Below are positions 25,386-35,521 of a stretch of DNA of 64,000 nt, in pieces. The notes under the pieces were generated by a model that was not told the origin of the DNA, did no database searches, and saw nothing but the letters and a program-made list of their open reading frames with translations. Source of the stretch: Cerina litoralis (GTDB taxonomy: Bacteria; Bacteroidota; Bacteroidia; Flavobacteriales; Flavobacteriaceae). The position numbers were made by a program, and so were the translations under genes. Where the stretch lies: assembly GCA_022008415.1 (NCBI GenBank), contig JAIRBC010000022.1, forward strand, positions 1 to 64,000, given 5' to 3'. Position 1 is the first letter of the stretch. Every line of letters begins with the position of its first letter.

Positions 25386-28016
25386 ATGGATATCCCTTCA
25401 AAATATGAGCCTCAACGTATAGAGGACCACTGGTACGCCTACTGGATGGATAATGGGTTTTTCCACTCTGTCCCCGACCATAGGGAGTCCTATACTATAG
25501 TAATTCCGCCTCCCAATGTTACCGGGGTTTTGCATATGGGGCATATGCTCAATAATACTATTCAAGACGTATTGATCCGAAAAGCGCGGCTTATGGGCAA
25601 GAACGCTTGTTGGGTACCGGGAACGGATCATGCGTCCATAGCTACGGAAGCCAAGGTGGTAGCCAAATTGAAAGAGGAGGGTATCCCAAAATCTGAGCTT
25701 TCCCGGGAACAATTTCTAAATTATGCTTGGGAATGGACCCATGAGTATGGAGGTGTTATCCTGGAACAGCTCAAAAAATTGGGATGTTCTTGCGATTGGG
25801 ACCGCACAAAGTTCACGATGGATGACAATATGTCTGCCTCGGTCATCAAGGTTTTTGTCGATTTGTTCAACAAGGGATTGATCTATAGGGGGTACAGGAT
25901 GGTAAATTGGGATCCAGAGGCCAAAACCACCCTTTCCGACGAGGAGGTGATTTATGAGGAAAGGCAGGGGTTGTTGTACTATTTGTCCTATGCCATAGAG
26001 GGTTCGGACGAAAATGTGATTATAGCGACCACACGGCCAGAGACCATTTTGGGCGATACCGCCATTTGTATCAATCCCAACGATGGGCGATATAGGCATT
26101 TGAAGGGAAAAAAAGCCATCGTACCGATCTGCAACCGCGTTATTCCCATTATTGAAGACGAATATGTCGATATCGAATTCGGTACAGGCTGTCTCAAGGT
26201 TACTCCCGCTCACGACGTAAATGACAAAGCATTGGGCGATAAACACGGCCTGGAGACCGTGGATATTTTTAACGAAGACGCCTCCTTAAATTCTTATGGA
26301 TTGCACTACGCCGGTAAGGACCGATTTGTGGTGCGGAAGGAAATAGCCAGAGAACTGGATGAAAAAGGCTTTTTGGTCAAGACCGAAAAACATATCAATA
26401 AAGTAGGTACCTCCGAACGTACCAAAGCAGTGATCGAGCCTAGGCTGTCCGAACAGTGGTTCCTTAAAATGGAAGAATTGGCCCGGCCCGCTATCGAAGC
26501 GGTATTGGAAACCAGTGAGGTGAAATTGTTCCCCAAAAAGTTCGAAAATACGTACCGTCACTGGATGGAAAATATACGGGACTGGAATATTTCGCGCCAG
26601 CTGTGGTGGGGACAACAGATTCCCGCGTTTTATTTTGGAGACGGTCAGGAAGATTTTGTTGTAGCAGAAACGGGGGAAGAAGCTTTGAATCTGGCTCGGA
26701 AGAAATCGGGAAACCCGTCCTTGACATTGACCGATTTGCGGCAGGATGCCGACGTATTCGACACTTGGTTCTCATCATGGCTCTGGCCCATCAGCGTCTT
26801 TAATGGAATATTGGAGCCCGAAAATGAGGATATAGAGTATTATTACCCTACCAATGATTTGATTACCGGACCGGACATCCTTTTCTTTTGGGTGGCCCGG
26901 ATGATTATCGCCGGATATGAGTTTAGGGACAAGAGACCATTTGAGAATGTATATCTCACAGGGCTGGTACGCGATGGACAACGCCGTAAAATGTCTAAAT
27001 CCCTCGGGAATTCTCCCGATGCGTTAAAGTTGATTGCCGATTATGGGGCCGATGGCGTCCGTGTCGGTCTGCTATTGAGTTCGCCTGCCGGGAACGACCT
27101 GTTGTTCGATGAGGCTCTCTGCCAACAAGGAAAAAACTTTGCCAATAAGATTTGGAATGCCTTTAGATTGGTACAAGGCTGGGAAGTGTCCGACCTGCCC
27201 CAACCCGAAGCATCACGATTGGGAATCGATTGGTATTCGTCCAAATTTAATCGGACATTGGCCGAGATCGAGGATCATTTTAGCAAGTACCGGATTTCCG
27301 ATGCCCTGATGGCGACCTATAAGTTGGTATGGGACGATTTTTGCTCTTGGTTGCTCGAAATTGTAAAGCCCGCCTATCAACAGCCTATCGATAAAAAATC
27401 TTTCGAATCGGTCATCCGATTGTTTGAAGGGAATTTAAAATTGTTGCATCCCTTTATGCCTTTCTTGACCGAAGAGATTTGGCAACACATGAAAAACCGG
27501 GCCCCGGAAGAGGCCCTGACGGTATCCCAATGGCCCAAGGAAGGATCGGTGGACGAAAATTTGATCGCAGGGTTCACTTTTGCTTCGGAGGTTATCGCCG
27601 GAATTAGAACCGTCCGCAAGGAAAAGAACATCCCCATGAAGGAGGAATTGGAACTCTCGCTTTTAAATGAAGAAGGAGTTTCCAAGGATTGGGACGTTGT
27701 CATAAAAAAGCTCACCAACGTAAGCCAAATTTCCTATGTAAACGCGGCAGTAGATGGCGCCCTGTCTTTCCGGGTAAAATCCAATGAGTATTTTATTCCG
27801 ATCACTGGTGCGGTGGACGTGGAGGTAGAAAAACAAAAGATCAACGAGGAACTCAAATACATAAAGGGTTTTTTGATGTCTGTACAAAAGAAACTCTCCA
27901 ATGACCGTTTCGTAAACAATGCCCCGGCAAAGGTGATTGAGCTGGAACGCAAGAAACAGGCCGATGCCGAGGCCAAGATTGAGACCTTGGAAAAGAGTTT
28001 GGCGAGTTTGGAATAG
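25386..28016 (+). CDS. valS: Valyl-tRNA synthetase
   Basis: This 876-residue class I synthetase charges tRNA-Val. The HIGH-type motif HMGH is at residues 50-53 ([10 protein letters not shown]) and KMSKS at 535-539 ([13 protein letters not shown]). The CP1 editing domain with [12 protein letters not shown] and THPAHDVND-like sequence (TPAHDVND) lies between. The anticodon-binding domain and a C-terminal coiled coil (about 805-876, [20 protein letters not shown]) typical of ValRS complete the protein. The length is normal. Confidence 0.98.
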   Translation: MDIPSKYEPQRIEDHWYAYWMDNGFFHSVPDHRESYTIVIPPPNVTGVLHMGHMLNNTIQDVLIRKARLMGKNACWVPGTDHASIATEAKVVAKLKEEGIPKSELSREQFLNYAWEWTHEYGGVILEQLKKLGCSCDWDRTKFTMDDNMSASVIKVFVDLFNKGLIYRGYRMVNWDPEAKTTLSDEEVIYEERQGLLYYLSYAIEGSDENVIIATTRPETILGDTAICINPNDGRYRHLKGKKAIVPICNRVIPIIEDEYVDIEFGTGCLKVTPAHDVNDKALGDKHGLETVDIFNEDASLNSYGLHYAGKDRFVVRKEIARELDEKGFLVKTEKHINKVGTSERTKAVIEPRLSEQWFLKMEELARPAIEAVLETSEVKLFPKKFENTYRHWMENIRDWNISRQLWWGQQIPAFYFGDGQEDFVVAETGEEALNLARKKSGNPSLTLTDLRQDADVFDTWFSSWLWPISVFNGILEPENEDIEYYYPTNDLITGPDILFFWVARMIIAGYEFRDKRPFENVYLTGLVRDGQRRKMSKSLGNSPDALKLIADYGADGVRVGLLLSSPAGNDLLFDEALCQQGKNFANKIWNAFRLVQGWEVSDLPQPEASRLGIDWYSSKFNRTLAEIEDHFSKYRISDALMATYKLVWDDFCSWLLEIVKPAYQQPIDKKSFESVIRLFEGNLKLLHPFMPFLTEEIWQHMKNRAPEEALTVSQWPKEGSVDENLIAGFTFASEVIAGIRTVRKEKNIPMKEELELSLLNEEGVSKDWDVVIKKLTNVSQISYVNAAVDGALSFRVKSNEYFIPITGAVDVEVEKQKINEELKYIKGFLMSVQKKLSNDRFVNNAPAKVIELERKKQADAEAKIETLEKSLASLE

Positions 28017-28074
28017 GCAATTATAACTTTAAAAGAAATTGAAAATATACCTTAGCCTACACTAAATTTAAGAT

Positions 28075-29028
28075 ATGTTCACAAGAAGATCTTTTTTGGA
28101 GAAAACAGCCTTGGGCACCTTAGCCTTGACCTCAACACCAATTTTGTCGCAATTGGCCAAATCCGTACTCCCTAAATCCAATAAGTCGGAACTTAAAATA
28201 TCCTTGGCACAATGGTCCTTGCACCGTGCCCTGGTAAAAGGAAAAATTAAAGCCGTGGACTTTGCACAAATTGCTCTAAATTCATACGGTATTGGAGCTA
28301 TTGAGTATGTAAATCAGTTTTATGTGGACACGGCAACCAGTTCAAAATTCTGGTCGGAGATGAGGAATCGGGCAGAAAATGAAGGTGTAAAAAGCCAATT
28401 GATAATGGTCGATAACGAAGGTAATCTGGGAAGCACGAACGCCGCCGACCGAAAGATAGCCGTAGAAAATCATTATAAATGGATCCACGCGGCAAAGATT
28501 TTGGGCTGCCATTCAATCCGCGTAAATGCGTTTGGCAAAGGAACCAAAGAGGAACTACATGGAGCTTTAGTCGATGGTTTGGGCAGTTTGGCGGAATACG
28601 GTGGAAAGGAAAACATCAACGTCCTTGTCGAAAACCACGGTTTTCATACCTCTGATGGTAAATTTATGGTCGGTATTCTGAACGAAGTAAACAATCCATA
28701 TTTAGGAACCTTACCCGATTTCGGTAATTGGTGCCTCAATGCCGAATGGGGAAGTACGCAGAACAATAAATGCACGGATTCGTATGACCCCTGCGAGGGC
28801 GTAACAGAATTTCTGCCATTTGCAAAAGGGGTAAGCGCAAAATCCTACGCCTTTGATTCCAAAGGAAACGAAACCGTAATCGACTACAAAAAAATGTTGA
28901 AAATAGTTAAGGATTCCGGTTTTGATGGGTATATAGGTATCGAATTTGAAGGAGAGAATATGGACGAACCCGATGGTATTAGGACCACAAAGGCATTGAT
29001 CGAAAGGGTTTGGAGTGAGCTGGGTTAA
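28075..29028 (+). CDS. Tat-exported TIM-barrel (sugar phosphate isomerase/epimerase family) protein
   Basis: This 317-residue protein starts with a twin-arginine signal, TRRSFLEKTALGTLAL, so a folded protein is exported by Tat; tatC is in this window. The remainder is an AP endonuclease 2/xylose isomerase-like TIM barrel: SLAQWSLHRAL, GAIEYVNQFY, NVLVENHGF, LPDFGNW and YIGIEFEGE carry the typical metal-binding Glu, His and Asp residues. Such exported family members occur widely in Bacteroidota, probably acting on sugars, but the substrate is unknown. It lies 58 bp after valS. Confidence 0.88.
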   Translation: MFTRRSFLEKTALGTLALTSTPILSQLAKSVLPKSNKSELKISLAQWSLHRALVKGKIKAVDFAQIALNSYGIGAIEYVNQFYVDTATSSKFWSEMRNRAENEGVKSQLIMVDNEGNLGSTNAADRKIAVENHYKWIHAAKILGCHSIRVNAFGKGTKEELHGALVDGLGSLAEYGGKENINVLVENHGFHTSDGKFMVGILNEVNNPYLGTLPDFGNWCLNAEWGSTQNNKCTDSYDPCEGVTEFLPFAKGVSAKSYAFDSKGNETVIDYKKMLKIVKDSGFDGYIGIEFEGENMDEPDGIRTTKALIERVWSELG

Positions 29029-29181
29029 AGGGATAATATCTTTTCGGGGCATTATTGCGCATAGCCACAGGATTTACGATTGGGTTACATTAGGAACTAT
29101 AATTAACGGATTATCTATTTAGCTTAACAGTTATTACCGATAACAATATGGGCCGGCGGTAGCCGTGAATAAAATTATCGT

Positions 29182-29940
29182 TTAAACAATATCCTTCTTC
29201 ACATACATCCCATTCGCAATAGAACCCAGTATATAAAAAGCAATGATCGCCGGAACTGCCAAGAATTTAAGGGTAATTAAGAGTATCAGGCTTACCATAA
29301 TAAAAGTATAGCGCATGGCATTGTCCTGAAAGCTCCAATTTTTAAATTTTAGGGCGAAGAGTTCCAGGTTTGAATTTAAAAGATACGAACAGAGAAAGGT
29401 TAGCCCTGTGAGAAACCAAGGGTTTAGAATTATACGGTTTAGAATGTCGTTGTTGTGATAAAAAAGGATCATGGGGAGCGAAAGGACCAGTAAGGTATTT
29501 GCGGGTGTGGGCAGACCGATAAAGGATGAGGTCTGGTTCTCGTCCAAATTAAATTTAGCCAATCTATAAGCCGAAGCCAAAGTGATCAGGAACCCAAGGA
29601 AGGGGAATAGTTCTACCATTGAACTCGATTCCTGCACTCCTGGGATTTTTCCAAACTCCATATTCCAACCACCTGCAAGCGACATGCCCATCAACTGGAA
29701 CATAACGATGCCCGGAACTAGGCCACTTGTAATTACATCGGCCAGGGAATCCAACTGAAGGCCCAACGGACTCTGAACATTTAGGGCACGGGCCGCGAGG
29801 CCGTCCAAAAAATCAAAAATGATCCCAAGAAAAACAAAAAGCGCGGCAAGTTCCAATTGGTTTAGCACGGCAAAGACCGTGGCCACGCAGCCGCAAAAAA
29901 CGTTTAATAGGGTAATCAGGTTGGGGATATGCTTCTTCAT
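29182..29940 (-). CDS. pssA: CDP-diacylglycerol-serine O-phosphatidyltransferase
   Basis: This 252-residue integral membrane enzyme makes phosphatidylserine, the precursor of phosphatidylethanolamine. It carries the CDP-alcohol phosphotransferase signature Asp46-Gly47-x2-Ala50-Arg51-x8-Gly60-x3-Asp64-x3-Asp68. At least six hydrophobic helices span the sequence. The start MKKHIPNLITLLNVFCG is typical for PssA of this phylum. It is divergent from the DUF4105 gene with a 118 bp gap. Confidence 0.93.
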   Translation of the reverse strand: MKKHIPNLITLLNVFCGCVATVFAVLNQLELAALFVFLGIIFDFLDGLAARALNVQSPLGLQLDSLADVITSGLVPGIVMFQLMGMSLAGGWNMEFGKIPGVQESSSMVELFPFLGFLITLASAYRLAKFNLDENQTSSFIGLPTPANTLLVLSLPMILFYHNNDILNRIILNPWFLTGLTFLCSYLLNSNLELFALKFKNWSFQDNAMRYTFIMVSLILLITLKFLAVPAIIAFYILGSIANGMYVKKDIV

Positions 29941-30058
29941 CGAATGCAGATTTACGTAAAAATAATATAATTTTTAGTGAAAGGGGAAAGCTAAACCCCG
30001 ATGAACCATAATTTATTTGGATATTTGTCCCTTGTAGGAGTTTACAGATTCGTTTTAT

Positions 30059-31243
30059 ATGCCGTTTAAAAAGATCATTTTTTTTGCACTCCTTTTGTTG
30101 GTCCGTTGGGGCTATTCCCAAATTCCCGAATTATCGGCACGATCACAAATAAGTGTGCTGACCTGTGGTGCGGGGGAAGACCTATATACAACTTTTGGGC
30201 ATAGTGCGTTTAGGGTCCATGATCCATCGCTCGGGATAGATGTGGTTTACAACTACGGCACTTTCGACTTTAATCCTCCAATGTTTTACGTGGATTTTGC
30301 GAGGGGAAATATGATTTACAGTCTTAGTAGGGCCCATTTTGACGACTTTCTTTTTGAATATGAAATGCAGAATAGATGGGTAAAAGAGCAGATCTTGGAT
30401 TTAACCCCCAAAGAAAGCAATGAGTTGTTCCAATTTTTGGAAACCAATTACTTACCGGAAAATAGGGACTACAAGTACGATTTTTTGTTCGACAATTGCG
30501 CCACTAGAATATTAGCGGTACTCAAAAAAGTTTACGGGGAAGGTTTGGAGTTTCAAGATGATTATCTCGATAACCAATATACCTTTCGGGAGCTCATCCA
30601 TCAAAACCTGGTTGCCAACTCTTGGTCCAGTTTGGGAATCGATCTGGCATTGGGTTCGGTGATCGATAAAAAGGCAACTCCCTATCAGCACGCCTTTTTG
30701 CCGAATTATGTATTTAAGCAGCTGAACAACAGTTTTTTGGACAATTATCCTTTGGTCCAAAAGGAAGTTGTTCTATTGGATTCCAAACCTATGAATACCG
30801 GATCCAATTTTTTATGGACTCCCTTATTTTGGATATTGCTTCTTTTTGTTTTTGTAATGTTGCGCACCGTTTTAGATTTTAAAAACAGCGTCCGAAGCCG
30901 TAGGATGGACTTTTTCCTTTTTTTGATCACCGGGTTGGTCGGGCTTTTAATTTTCTTTTTATGGTTCTTTACCAATCATTCTACCACGGCCAATAATTTT
31001 AATATACTTTGGGCCTTCCCGTTCAATTTGGTCGCAGCGATCTATATCTTTAGGAAAAATATCCTTCCCCTGTGGATGAATTACTACCTATGGGGGCTTT
31101 TGGGGCTTTTGGGGTTAACTTCCGTTCTTTGGATATTTAAAATTCAGATTTTTTCGCCCCTAATCATACCCTTGCTGATCGTGTTGGCGGTGCGATATGT
31201 TTATCTTTTAAAATGTCCTAACCGAGAGTCGAATATGCAATAG
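30059..31243 (+). CDS. DUF4105 membrane protein, Lnb-like (probable lipoprotein N-acyltransferase)
   Basis: This 394-residue protein has a signal peptide, a periplasmic DUF4105 domain (about 25-240) and a C-terminal block of about five membrane helices (about 253-388). Conserved candidates are His48 in TTFGHSAFRV and Cys147 in FLFDNCATR. DUF4105 is the N-terminal domain of Lnb, identified in Bacteroides as the enzyme that N-acylates lipoproteins in species lacking Lnt; that link is from the literature as I remember it. The transfer of that function to this protein is inference. Several lipoproteins are coded in the window, so the activity would be relevant here. Confidence 0.8.
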   Translation: MPFKKIIFFALLLLVRWGYSQIPELSARSQISVLTCGAGEDLYTTFGHSAFRVHDPSLGIDVVYNYGTFDFNPPMFYVDFARGNMIYSLSRAHFDDFLFEYEMQNRWVKEQILDLTPKESNELFQFLETNYLPENRDYKYDFLFDNCATRILAVLKKVYGEGLEFQDDYLDNQYTFRELIHQNLVANSWSSLGIDLALGSVIDKKATPYQHAFLPNYVFKQLNNSFLDNYPLVQKEVVLLDSKPMNTGSNFLWTPLFWILLLFVFVMLRTVLDFKNSVRSRRMDFFLFLITGLVGLLIFFLWFFTNHSTTANNFNILWAFPFNLVAAIYIFRKNILPLWMNYYLWGLLGLLGLTSVLWIFKIQIFSPLIIPLLIVLAVRYVYLLKCPNRESNMQ

Positions 31244-31419
31244 GCAGATGTTTTCTGGTTTCTAATTTTATATTGTCTCAGCAATGAATCAATCCAAAAC
31301 CTGGTAACCTGAAACCCTATATCTGAAACCTGAAATAAAAAAAGTAGCCAGTCGCAGTTGGCAATAAGTTTAACCAGCAGCAGGAACCAACACCTAACAA
31401 CAAACAAATAAACACCCGC

Positions 31420-33300
31420 ATGAATCTCCTTACGGTAGAAAATATTGCCAAATCTTATGGCGAACTGGTTCTCTTTTCGGAACTCTCTTTTGGAATCAAC
31501 AAGGATCAAAAGGTTGCACTTATCGCCAAGAATGGTACGGGCAAGACCTCGATACTTAACATTGTGGCAGGGCTGGATACTCCCGATACCGGTCAGGTAA
31601 ATTACCGCAAGGGAATCCGTGTTTCCTATCTGGAGCAGGAACCGGAACTAGATTCCAATTTAACGATAGAGGAGACCATATTTGCATCGGACAATGAAAT
31701 CCTTCAGGTTATCGGGCGATACGAAAGGGCTTTGGAGAACCCTGAAGACGAGGTTGCCTATCAGAAAGCATTCGAAGCCATGGAGCGCCATGAGGCGTGG
31801 GACTTTGAGACCCGGTACAAACAGATATTGTTCAAGCTAAAATTGGAGGATATCCATATGAAGATTGGGTCTATGTCCGGAGGTCAAAAGAAGCGGTTGG
31901 CCCTTGCCAATGCACTTATTAACAAACCAGACCTTTTAATTCTGGACGAACCGACCAACCATTTGGATCTGGAAATGATAGAGTGGCTGGAGCAGTATTT
32001 TACCAAAGAGAATATTACCTTGTTTATGGTTACCCATGATCGTTACTTTCTGGAACGTGTATGTAACGAGATCGTTGAATTGGACAAGGGTCAACTCTAT
32101 TCCTATAAGGGCAACTATTCCTACTATTTGGAAAAGAAGGAGGCCCGTTTGGCGCAGGAGGCGGTAGAGCGGCATAAATCGCAGATCCTATTTAAAAAGG
32201 AACTGAATTGGATGCGTAGACAGCCCAAAGCGAGAACAACGAAATCCAAGTCGCGTATCGATGATTTTACGGCGATCAAAGAGAAGGCCAGCAAGCGCAG
32301 GGCGAACCACGAAATACAGCTGGAAATCAATATGGAACGCATGGGAAGTAAGGTGGTGGAGTTCCATAAGATATCCAAATCCTTTCCGGGCAAGCCTATA
32401 CTCCAAAAATTTGAGTACAATTTCCTGAAGGGAGAGCGCATCGGGATTATTGGCAAGAACGGCACCGGAAAATCTACTTTTTTAAATATTATAACAGGGA
32501 AGGACCGGCCAGATTCGGGAAAAGTAATCGTAGGGGATACCATTAAATTTGGCTATTACACCCAATCTGGGATCCAAATTAAGCCTGGCCAAAAGGTAAT
32601 CGATGTCATTCGGGAGTTTGGGGACTATATTCCGCTGATGAAAGGCAAGCAAATATCGGCCCAACAGCTGTTGGAGCGCTTCTTGTTCGATAGGAAAAAA
32701 CAATACGATTTTGTTGAAAAATTGAGCGGAGGGGAGCGCAAGCGTTTATATCTCTGTACCGTTTTAATTCAGAATCCCAATTTTCTGATCCTGGATGAAC
32801 CTACCAATGACTTGGATATAGTTACGTTGAACGTGCTGGAGGAATTTCTATTGGATTTTCCGGGCTGTCTCTTAGTGGTTTCGCACGACCGTTATTTTAT
32901 GGATAAGATCGTAGATCATATTTTCGTATTTCGCGGAGATGCCGAAATCGAGGATTTTCCGGGCAATTATTCCGATTTTAGGGCGTACGAAGACAGCAAT
33001 GCAGTAGAAGCACGCATGGAAAAACAGCAGAATCAAGAGAATAAGGGTTCCAAAATTTCTTGGAAAAGTGAAGACAAGACAGTGAAATTATCCTTTTTGG
33101 AACAAAAGGAATTCAATAAATTGGAGAACGAAATTCAAAAGTTGGAAAGGAAAAAGGAAGAATTACAACATAGGTTTGCCGATGCTACGCTCTCTGGCGA
33201 TCAGATAGACAAGCTCGCCATCGAACTCAAAGATCTTATCGGAACCATTGAGGCCAAAACGGAACGCTGGTTTGAGCTTTCGGATAAAATCTCCGTCTAA
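31420..33300 (+). CDS. ABC-F family ATPase (Uup-like)
   Basis: This 626-residue soluble protein has two ABC ATPase domains in one chain. The first has Walker A GKTS (NGTGKTS), signature SGGQKKR and Walker B LLILDEPTNHLD; the second has NGTGKST, SGGERKR and FLILDEPTNDLD. The linker between them is Arg/Lys-rich (RRQPKARTTKSKSRIDDF), as in ABC-F proteins that bind the ribosome E site. A C-terminal coiled coil (about 555-620) resembles Uup. Family roles include translation rescue and, for some members, ribosome-target antibiotic resistance. There is no transmembrane partner. Confidence 0.93.
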   Translation: MNLLTVENIAKSYGELVLFSELSFGINKDQKVALIAKNGTGKTSILNIVAGLDTPDTGQVNYRKGIRVSYLEQEPELDSNLTIEETIFASDNEILQVIGRYERALENPEDEVAYQKAFEAMERHEAWDFETRYKQILFKLKLEDIHMKIGSMSGGQKKRLALANALINKPDLLILDEPTNHLDLEMIEWLEQYFTKENITLFMVTHDRYFLERVCNEIVELDKGQLYSYKGNYSYYLEKKEARLAQEAVERHKSQILFKKELNWMRRQPKARTTKSKSRIDDFTAIKEKASKRRANHEIQLEINMERMGSKVVEFHKISKSFPGKPILQKFEYNFLKGERIGIIGKNGTGKSTFLNIITGKDRPDSGKVIVGDTIKFGYYTQSGIQIKPGQKVIDVIREFGDYIPLMKGKQISAQQLLERFLFDRKKQYDFVEKLSGGERKRLYLCTVLIQNPNFLILDEPTNDLDIVTLNVLEEFLLDFPGCLLVVSHDRYFMDKIVDHIFVFRGDAEIEDFPGNYSDFRAYEDSNAVEARMEKQQNQENKGSKISWKSEDKTVKLSFLEQKEFNKLENEIQKLERKKEELQHRFADATLSGDQIDKLAIELKDLIGTIEAKTERWFELSDKISV

Positions 33301-33340
33301 CTTCCCTTACGGAAGGGTAGCTGGGAAGTCTTATTTTTAA
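33300..33340 (+). terminator. Probable intrinsic terminator after the ABC-F gene
   Basis: ACTTCCC (33300-33306) pairs with GGGAAGT (33323-33329), with a nested CCCTT/AAGGG stem inside and a T-rich tail (TTATTTTT). It begins at the stop codon. Confidence 0.6.
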
Positions 33341-33441
33341 TTTATAAAATACCCTCTCCCTTCCGTTGAGAGTGGGGACTTACAAGGTGTTTTCCCAAAA
33401 TCCCGAGTCTGTTCCCGTACAACTGCCATAGTTAAACGCAA

Positions 33442-33945
33442 ATGCATCGTATAATTTCACACTTAAAATTCCTTTTGTCATCTACCGACCAACACGGCGT
33501 ACATTCTCCATTTGTATATGACTTTGTCACACAATGTCTATATCAAAAAAGACTTTCCAGGGAAGGAAAGGTTATGGATGTGCTACTGAAAAGTCTGGCG
33601 TACTTTAAATCTAAAAATGTATTGTTTGTGGGAGTCGACGCGCGATTTCAGGATGAAGTGCTAAATAGGTTCCCATCCTTGGAATTGAACCTTGCGCCAT
33701 ATGACTTTATTTATATCGATATACTGACCGAAGAAAATATGGCTACCTATATCATCGATAAGAAAGGGGTTCTAAAGAATACCGTGGTTCTTGTTAAAGG
33801 GATCCATGGGAAAAAGGAGGTGGAAACCTTATGGGAAGGTATTAAAAATGCTGGCCAAACCCGGGTAACTCTGGATTTTTTTTATGGTGGATTGATATTT
33901 TTTAGGGAAGGCCAGGCCAAGGAACATTTTAAAATTCGGATTTGA
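33442..33945 (+). CDS. Shortened SAM-methyltransferase-family protein lacking the cofactor motif
   Basis: This 167-residue protein starts with STDQHGVHSPFVYDFVTQCLY and ends with LDFFYGGLIFFREGQAKEHFKIRI, blocks I recognise from flavobacterial class I methyltransferase-like proteins of about 220-250 residues. The usual glycine-rich motif I (ExGxGxG) and the following strand are missing: here the N-terminal region passes from NVLFVGVDARF almost directly to YDFIYIDIL. So it is probably an internally shortened, non-methylating paralogue rather than a frameshifted gene, because the frame is continuous. The function is unknown. The family comparison rests on memory. Confidence 0.65.
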   Translation: MHRIISHLKFLLSSTDQHGVHSPFVYDFVTQCLYQKRLSREGKVMDVLLKSLAYFKSKNVLFVGVDARFQDEVLNRFPSLELNLAPYDFIYIDILTEENMATYIIDKKGVLKNTVVLVKGIHGKKEVETLWEGIKNAGQTRVTLDFFYGGLIFFREGQAKEHFKIRI

Positions 33946-33985
33946 TTCCCTATATTGAAGTCAATTGACGTTGGTGTAATATGCA

Positions 33986-34105
33986 ATGGATTACAAGATC
34001 TACATACTTTTAACCGTACTGGTGTTGGTTTTTATTTTCAACCTGATCAACATCAGAAGGAGAAGGAAAGGAAAAAAATCCCGTAAGTTTCTGGATAAAA
34101 AATAA
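33986..34105 (+). CDS. Predicted 39-residue small membrane protein
   Basis: An ATG opens a 39-codon frame: one hydrophobic helix (about residues 5-21, LLTVLVLVFIF) followed by a strongly basic tail (RRRRKGKKSRK). The positive-inside pattern suits a single-span inner membrane protein with a cytoplasmic tail. It lies 40 bp after the methyltransferase-like gene on the same strand. Small proteins of this shape are common in flavobacteria, but no named family is recognised. Confidence 0.45.
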   Translation: MDYKIYILLTVLVLVFIFNLINIRRRRKGKKSRKFLDKK

Positions 34106-34308
34106 ACGGGCTTGGCTTGTTCTGTTTGCCTATAGTTGGTAGTAATATGCGGTGGAATTAAATCGGCGTTATTTGCAACCTGCCCGACTAGCGATTCCCG
34201 TCCGAACGCCGGCCCTACAGTATCATCGTCCAAACGGTATGGGTAGACTGGCTGACCGGCAATTTTTTTATTTAATTTGTTATTAGGTAATTTTAAAAAT
34301 TTAAACGT

Positions 34309-34884
34309 GTGAAAATTTACACCAAAACGGGAGATAAGGGTACTACGGCCTTGTTTGGAGGCACTAGAGTGGCCAAACATAATATTCGCATAGATGCATA
34401 TGGTACCGTAGACGAACTCAATTCCTGGCTGGGCCTAATACGCGATCAGCAGGTTGACGAACATACCCAAAAGACATTGATTTTTATTCAGGACAGATTA
34501 TTTACCATCGGGTCCGAATTGGCAACAGACCCAAAAAAGGCCGTTTTAAAAAGTGGCAAGGAGCGTTTGCAGATCGATAAGATAAGTGGGGACAATATTG
34601 AACTTTTAGAAACGGAAATGGATCAAATGAACGAAGAACTCCCTCCGATTACCCATTTCGTACTTCCCGGGGGCCATACCACGGTGTCATACTGTCATAT
34701 TGCTCGTACCGTTTGCCGTAGGGCAGAACGCATGGTTTCCAATCTTTACGAAAAAGAACCATTTGACCCATCCGTTTTGTCATATTTAAACCGACTTTCC
34801 GACTATCTCTTTGTATTGGCACGAAAGTTGTCCAAAGACCTAAAGGCAGAGGAAATTAACTGGATACCCAAAAAAAACGACTAA
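34309..34884 (+). CDS. Cob(I)yrinic acid a,c-diamide adenosyltransferase, PduO type
   Basis: This 191-residue enzyme transfers the adenosyl group from ATP to cob(I)alamin to make coenzyme B12. Its N-terminus KIYTKTGDKGTTALFGG is the PduO ATP-binding signature; RIDAYGTVDELNSWLG follows, and the C-terminal SYCHIARTVCRRAERMV and YLNRLSDYLFVLAR helices complete the trimer-type active site. The start is GTG at the signature. No cobalamin riboswitch or other B12 gene is evident in the 200 bp upstream. Confidence 0.95.
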   Translation: MKIYTKTGDKGTTALFGGTRVAKHNIRIDAYGTVDELNSWLGLIRDQQVDEHTQKTLIFIQDRLFTIGSELATDPKKAVLKSGKERLQIDKISGDNIELLETEMDQMNEELPPITHFVLPGGHTTVSYCHIARTVCRRAERMVSNLYEKEPFDPSVLSYLNRLSDYLFVLARKLSKDLKAEEINWIPKKND

Positions 34885-34965
34885 TATTTTCGATGTTTTT
34901 CCGTTATCCAATTATTACGGCAAGAATAATTGTTGATAAAATGGTCTAATTAAATTCATATTTGC

Positions 34966-34995
34966 TTGGCTATTTGGGTTAAAAAATTACTTTTG
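34966..34995 (+). promoter_or_regulatory. Promoter of the DUF2795 gene
   Basis: A -33 TTG (34966-34968) and a perfect -7 TACTTTTG (34988-34995) are separated by 19 bases, the Bacteroidota sigma-A arrangement. The ATG follows 26 bases later. Confidence 0.7.
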
Positions 34996-35021
34996 CAAAA
35001 AATTAAAATAAATTCATTGCG

Positions 35022-35246
35022 ATGTATTGGACATTAGAATTGGCTTCCTATTTAAGCGACGCACCTTGGCCCGCCACAAAAGACGAGTTGATTGACTACG
35101 CGATCAGAACAGGTGCCCCGTTAGAAGTGGTCGAGAACCTTCAATCCATGGAAGAGGAAGGCGAAGAAATCTATGAATCCATAGAAGAGATTTGGCCAGA
35201 CTATCCAACCGAAGAAGATTACCTTTGGAACGAGGACGAATATTAA
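35022..35246 (+). CDS. DUF2795 domain small acidic protein
   Basis: This 74-residue soluble protein carries DUF2795: the first 45 residues (MYWTLELASYLSDAPWPATK, then ELIDYAIRTGAPLEVVENL) form the domain, followed by a very acidic tail with aromatic residues (EDYLWNEDEY). It is highly conserved among flavobacteria and of unknown function. A strong promoter precedes it and a terminator follows, so it is expressed as a single-gene unit. Confidence 0.92.
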   Translation: MYWTLELASYLSDAPWPATKDELIDYAIRTGAPLEVVENLQSMEEEGEEIYESIEEIWPDYPTEEDYLWNEDEY

Positions 35247-35267
35247 GAATATTAACGGAATTACAAC

Positions 35268-35296
35268 AAAAAAGTCTCATACGAGGCTTTTTTTTT
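35268..35296 (+). terminator. Intrinsic terminator after the DUF2795 gene
   Basis: AAAAGTCTC (35270-35278) pairs with GAGGCTTTT (35283-35291) with one G/T wobble and a 4-base loop, then a long T run. Confidence 0.88.
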
Positions 35297-35521
35297 ACGT
35301 AATTTTGCCCTGGCAGAATTGGTTCCCAAACAATTGGGAATTTGTGCATTGCGCCCATCTTGTGCTTTTGGATCGAACCAAAAAATCTGGTTGCATTAGA
35401 CGGTTTTGCAGGAAATTATTATTGCTCATGAGGAGTTCTGAAACTTCTGGAAATACGTGCTTGGTATGAAAGTACTACGACATATCAACGGTGACAAATT
35501 CGAATAATATAAAATATAAAT

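Noticed and set aside
34106-34308. Cobalamin riboswitch upstream of the adenosyltransferase
   Set aside because: The conserved B12-box and other cobalamin riboswitch core sequences are not visible in the 200 bp spacer.
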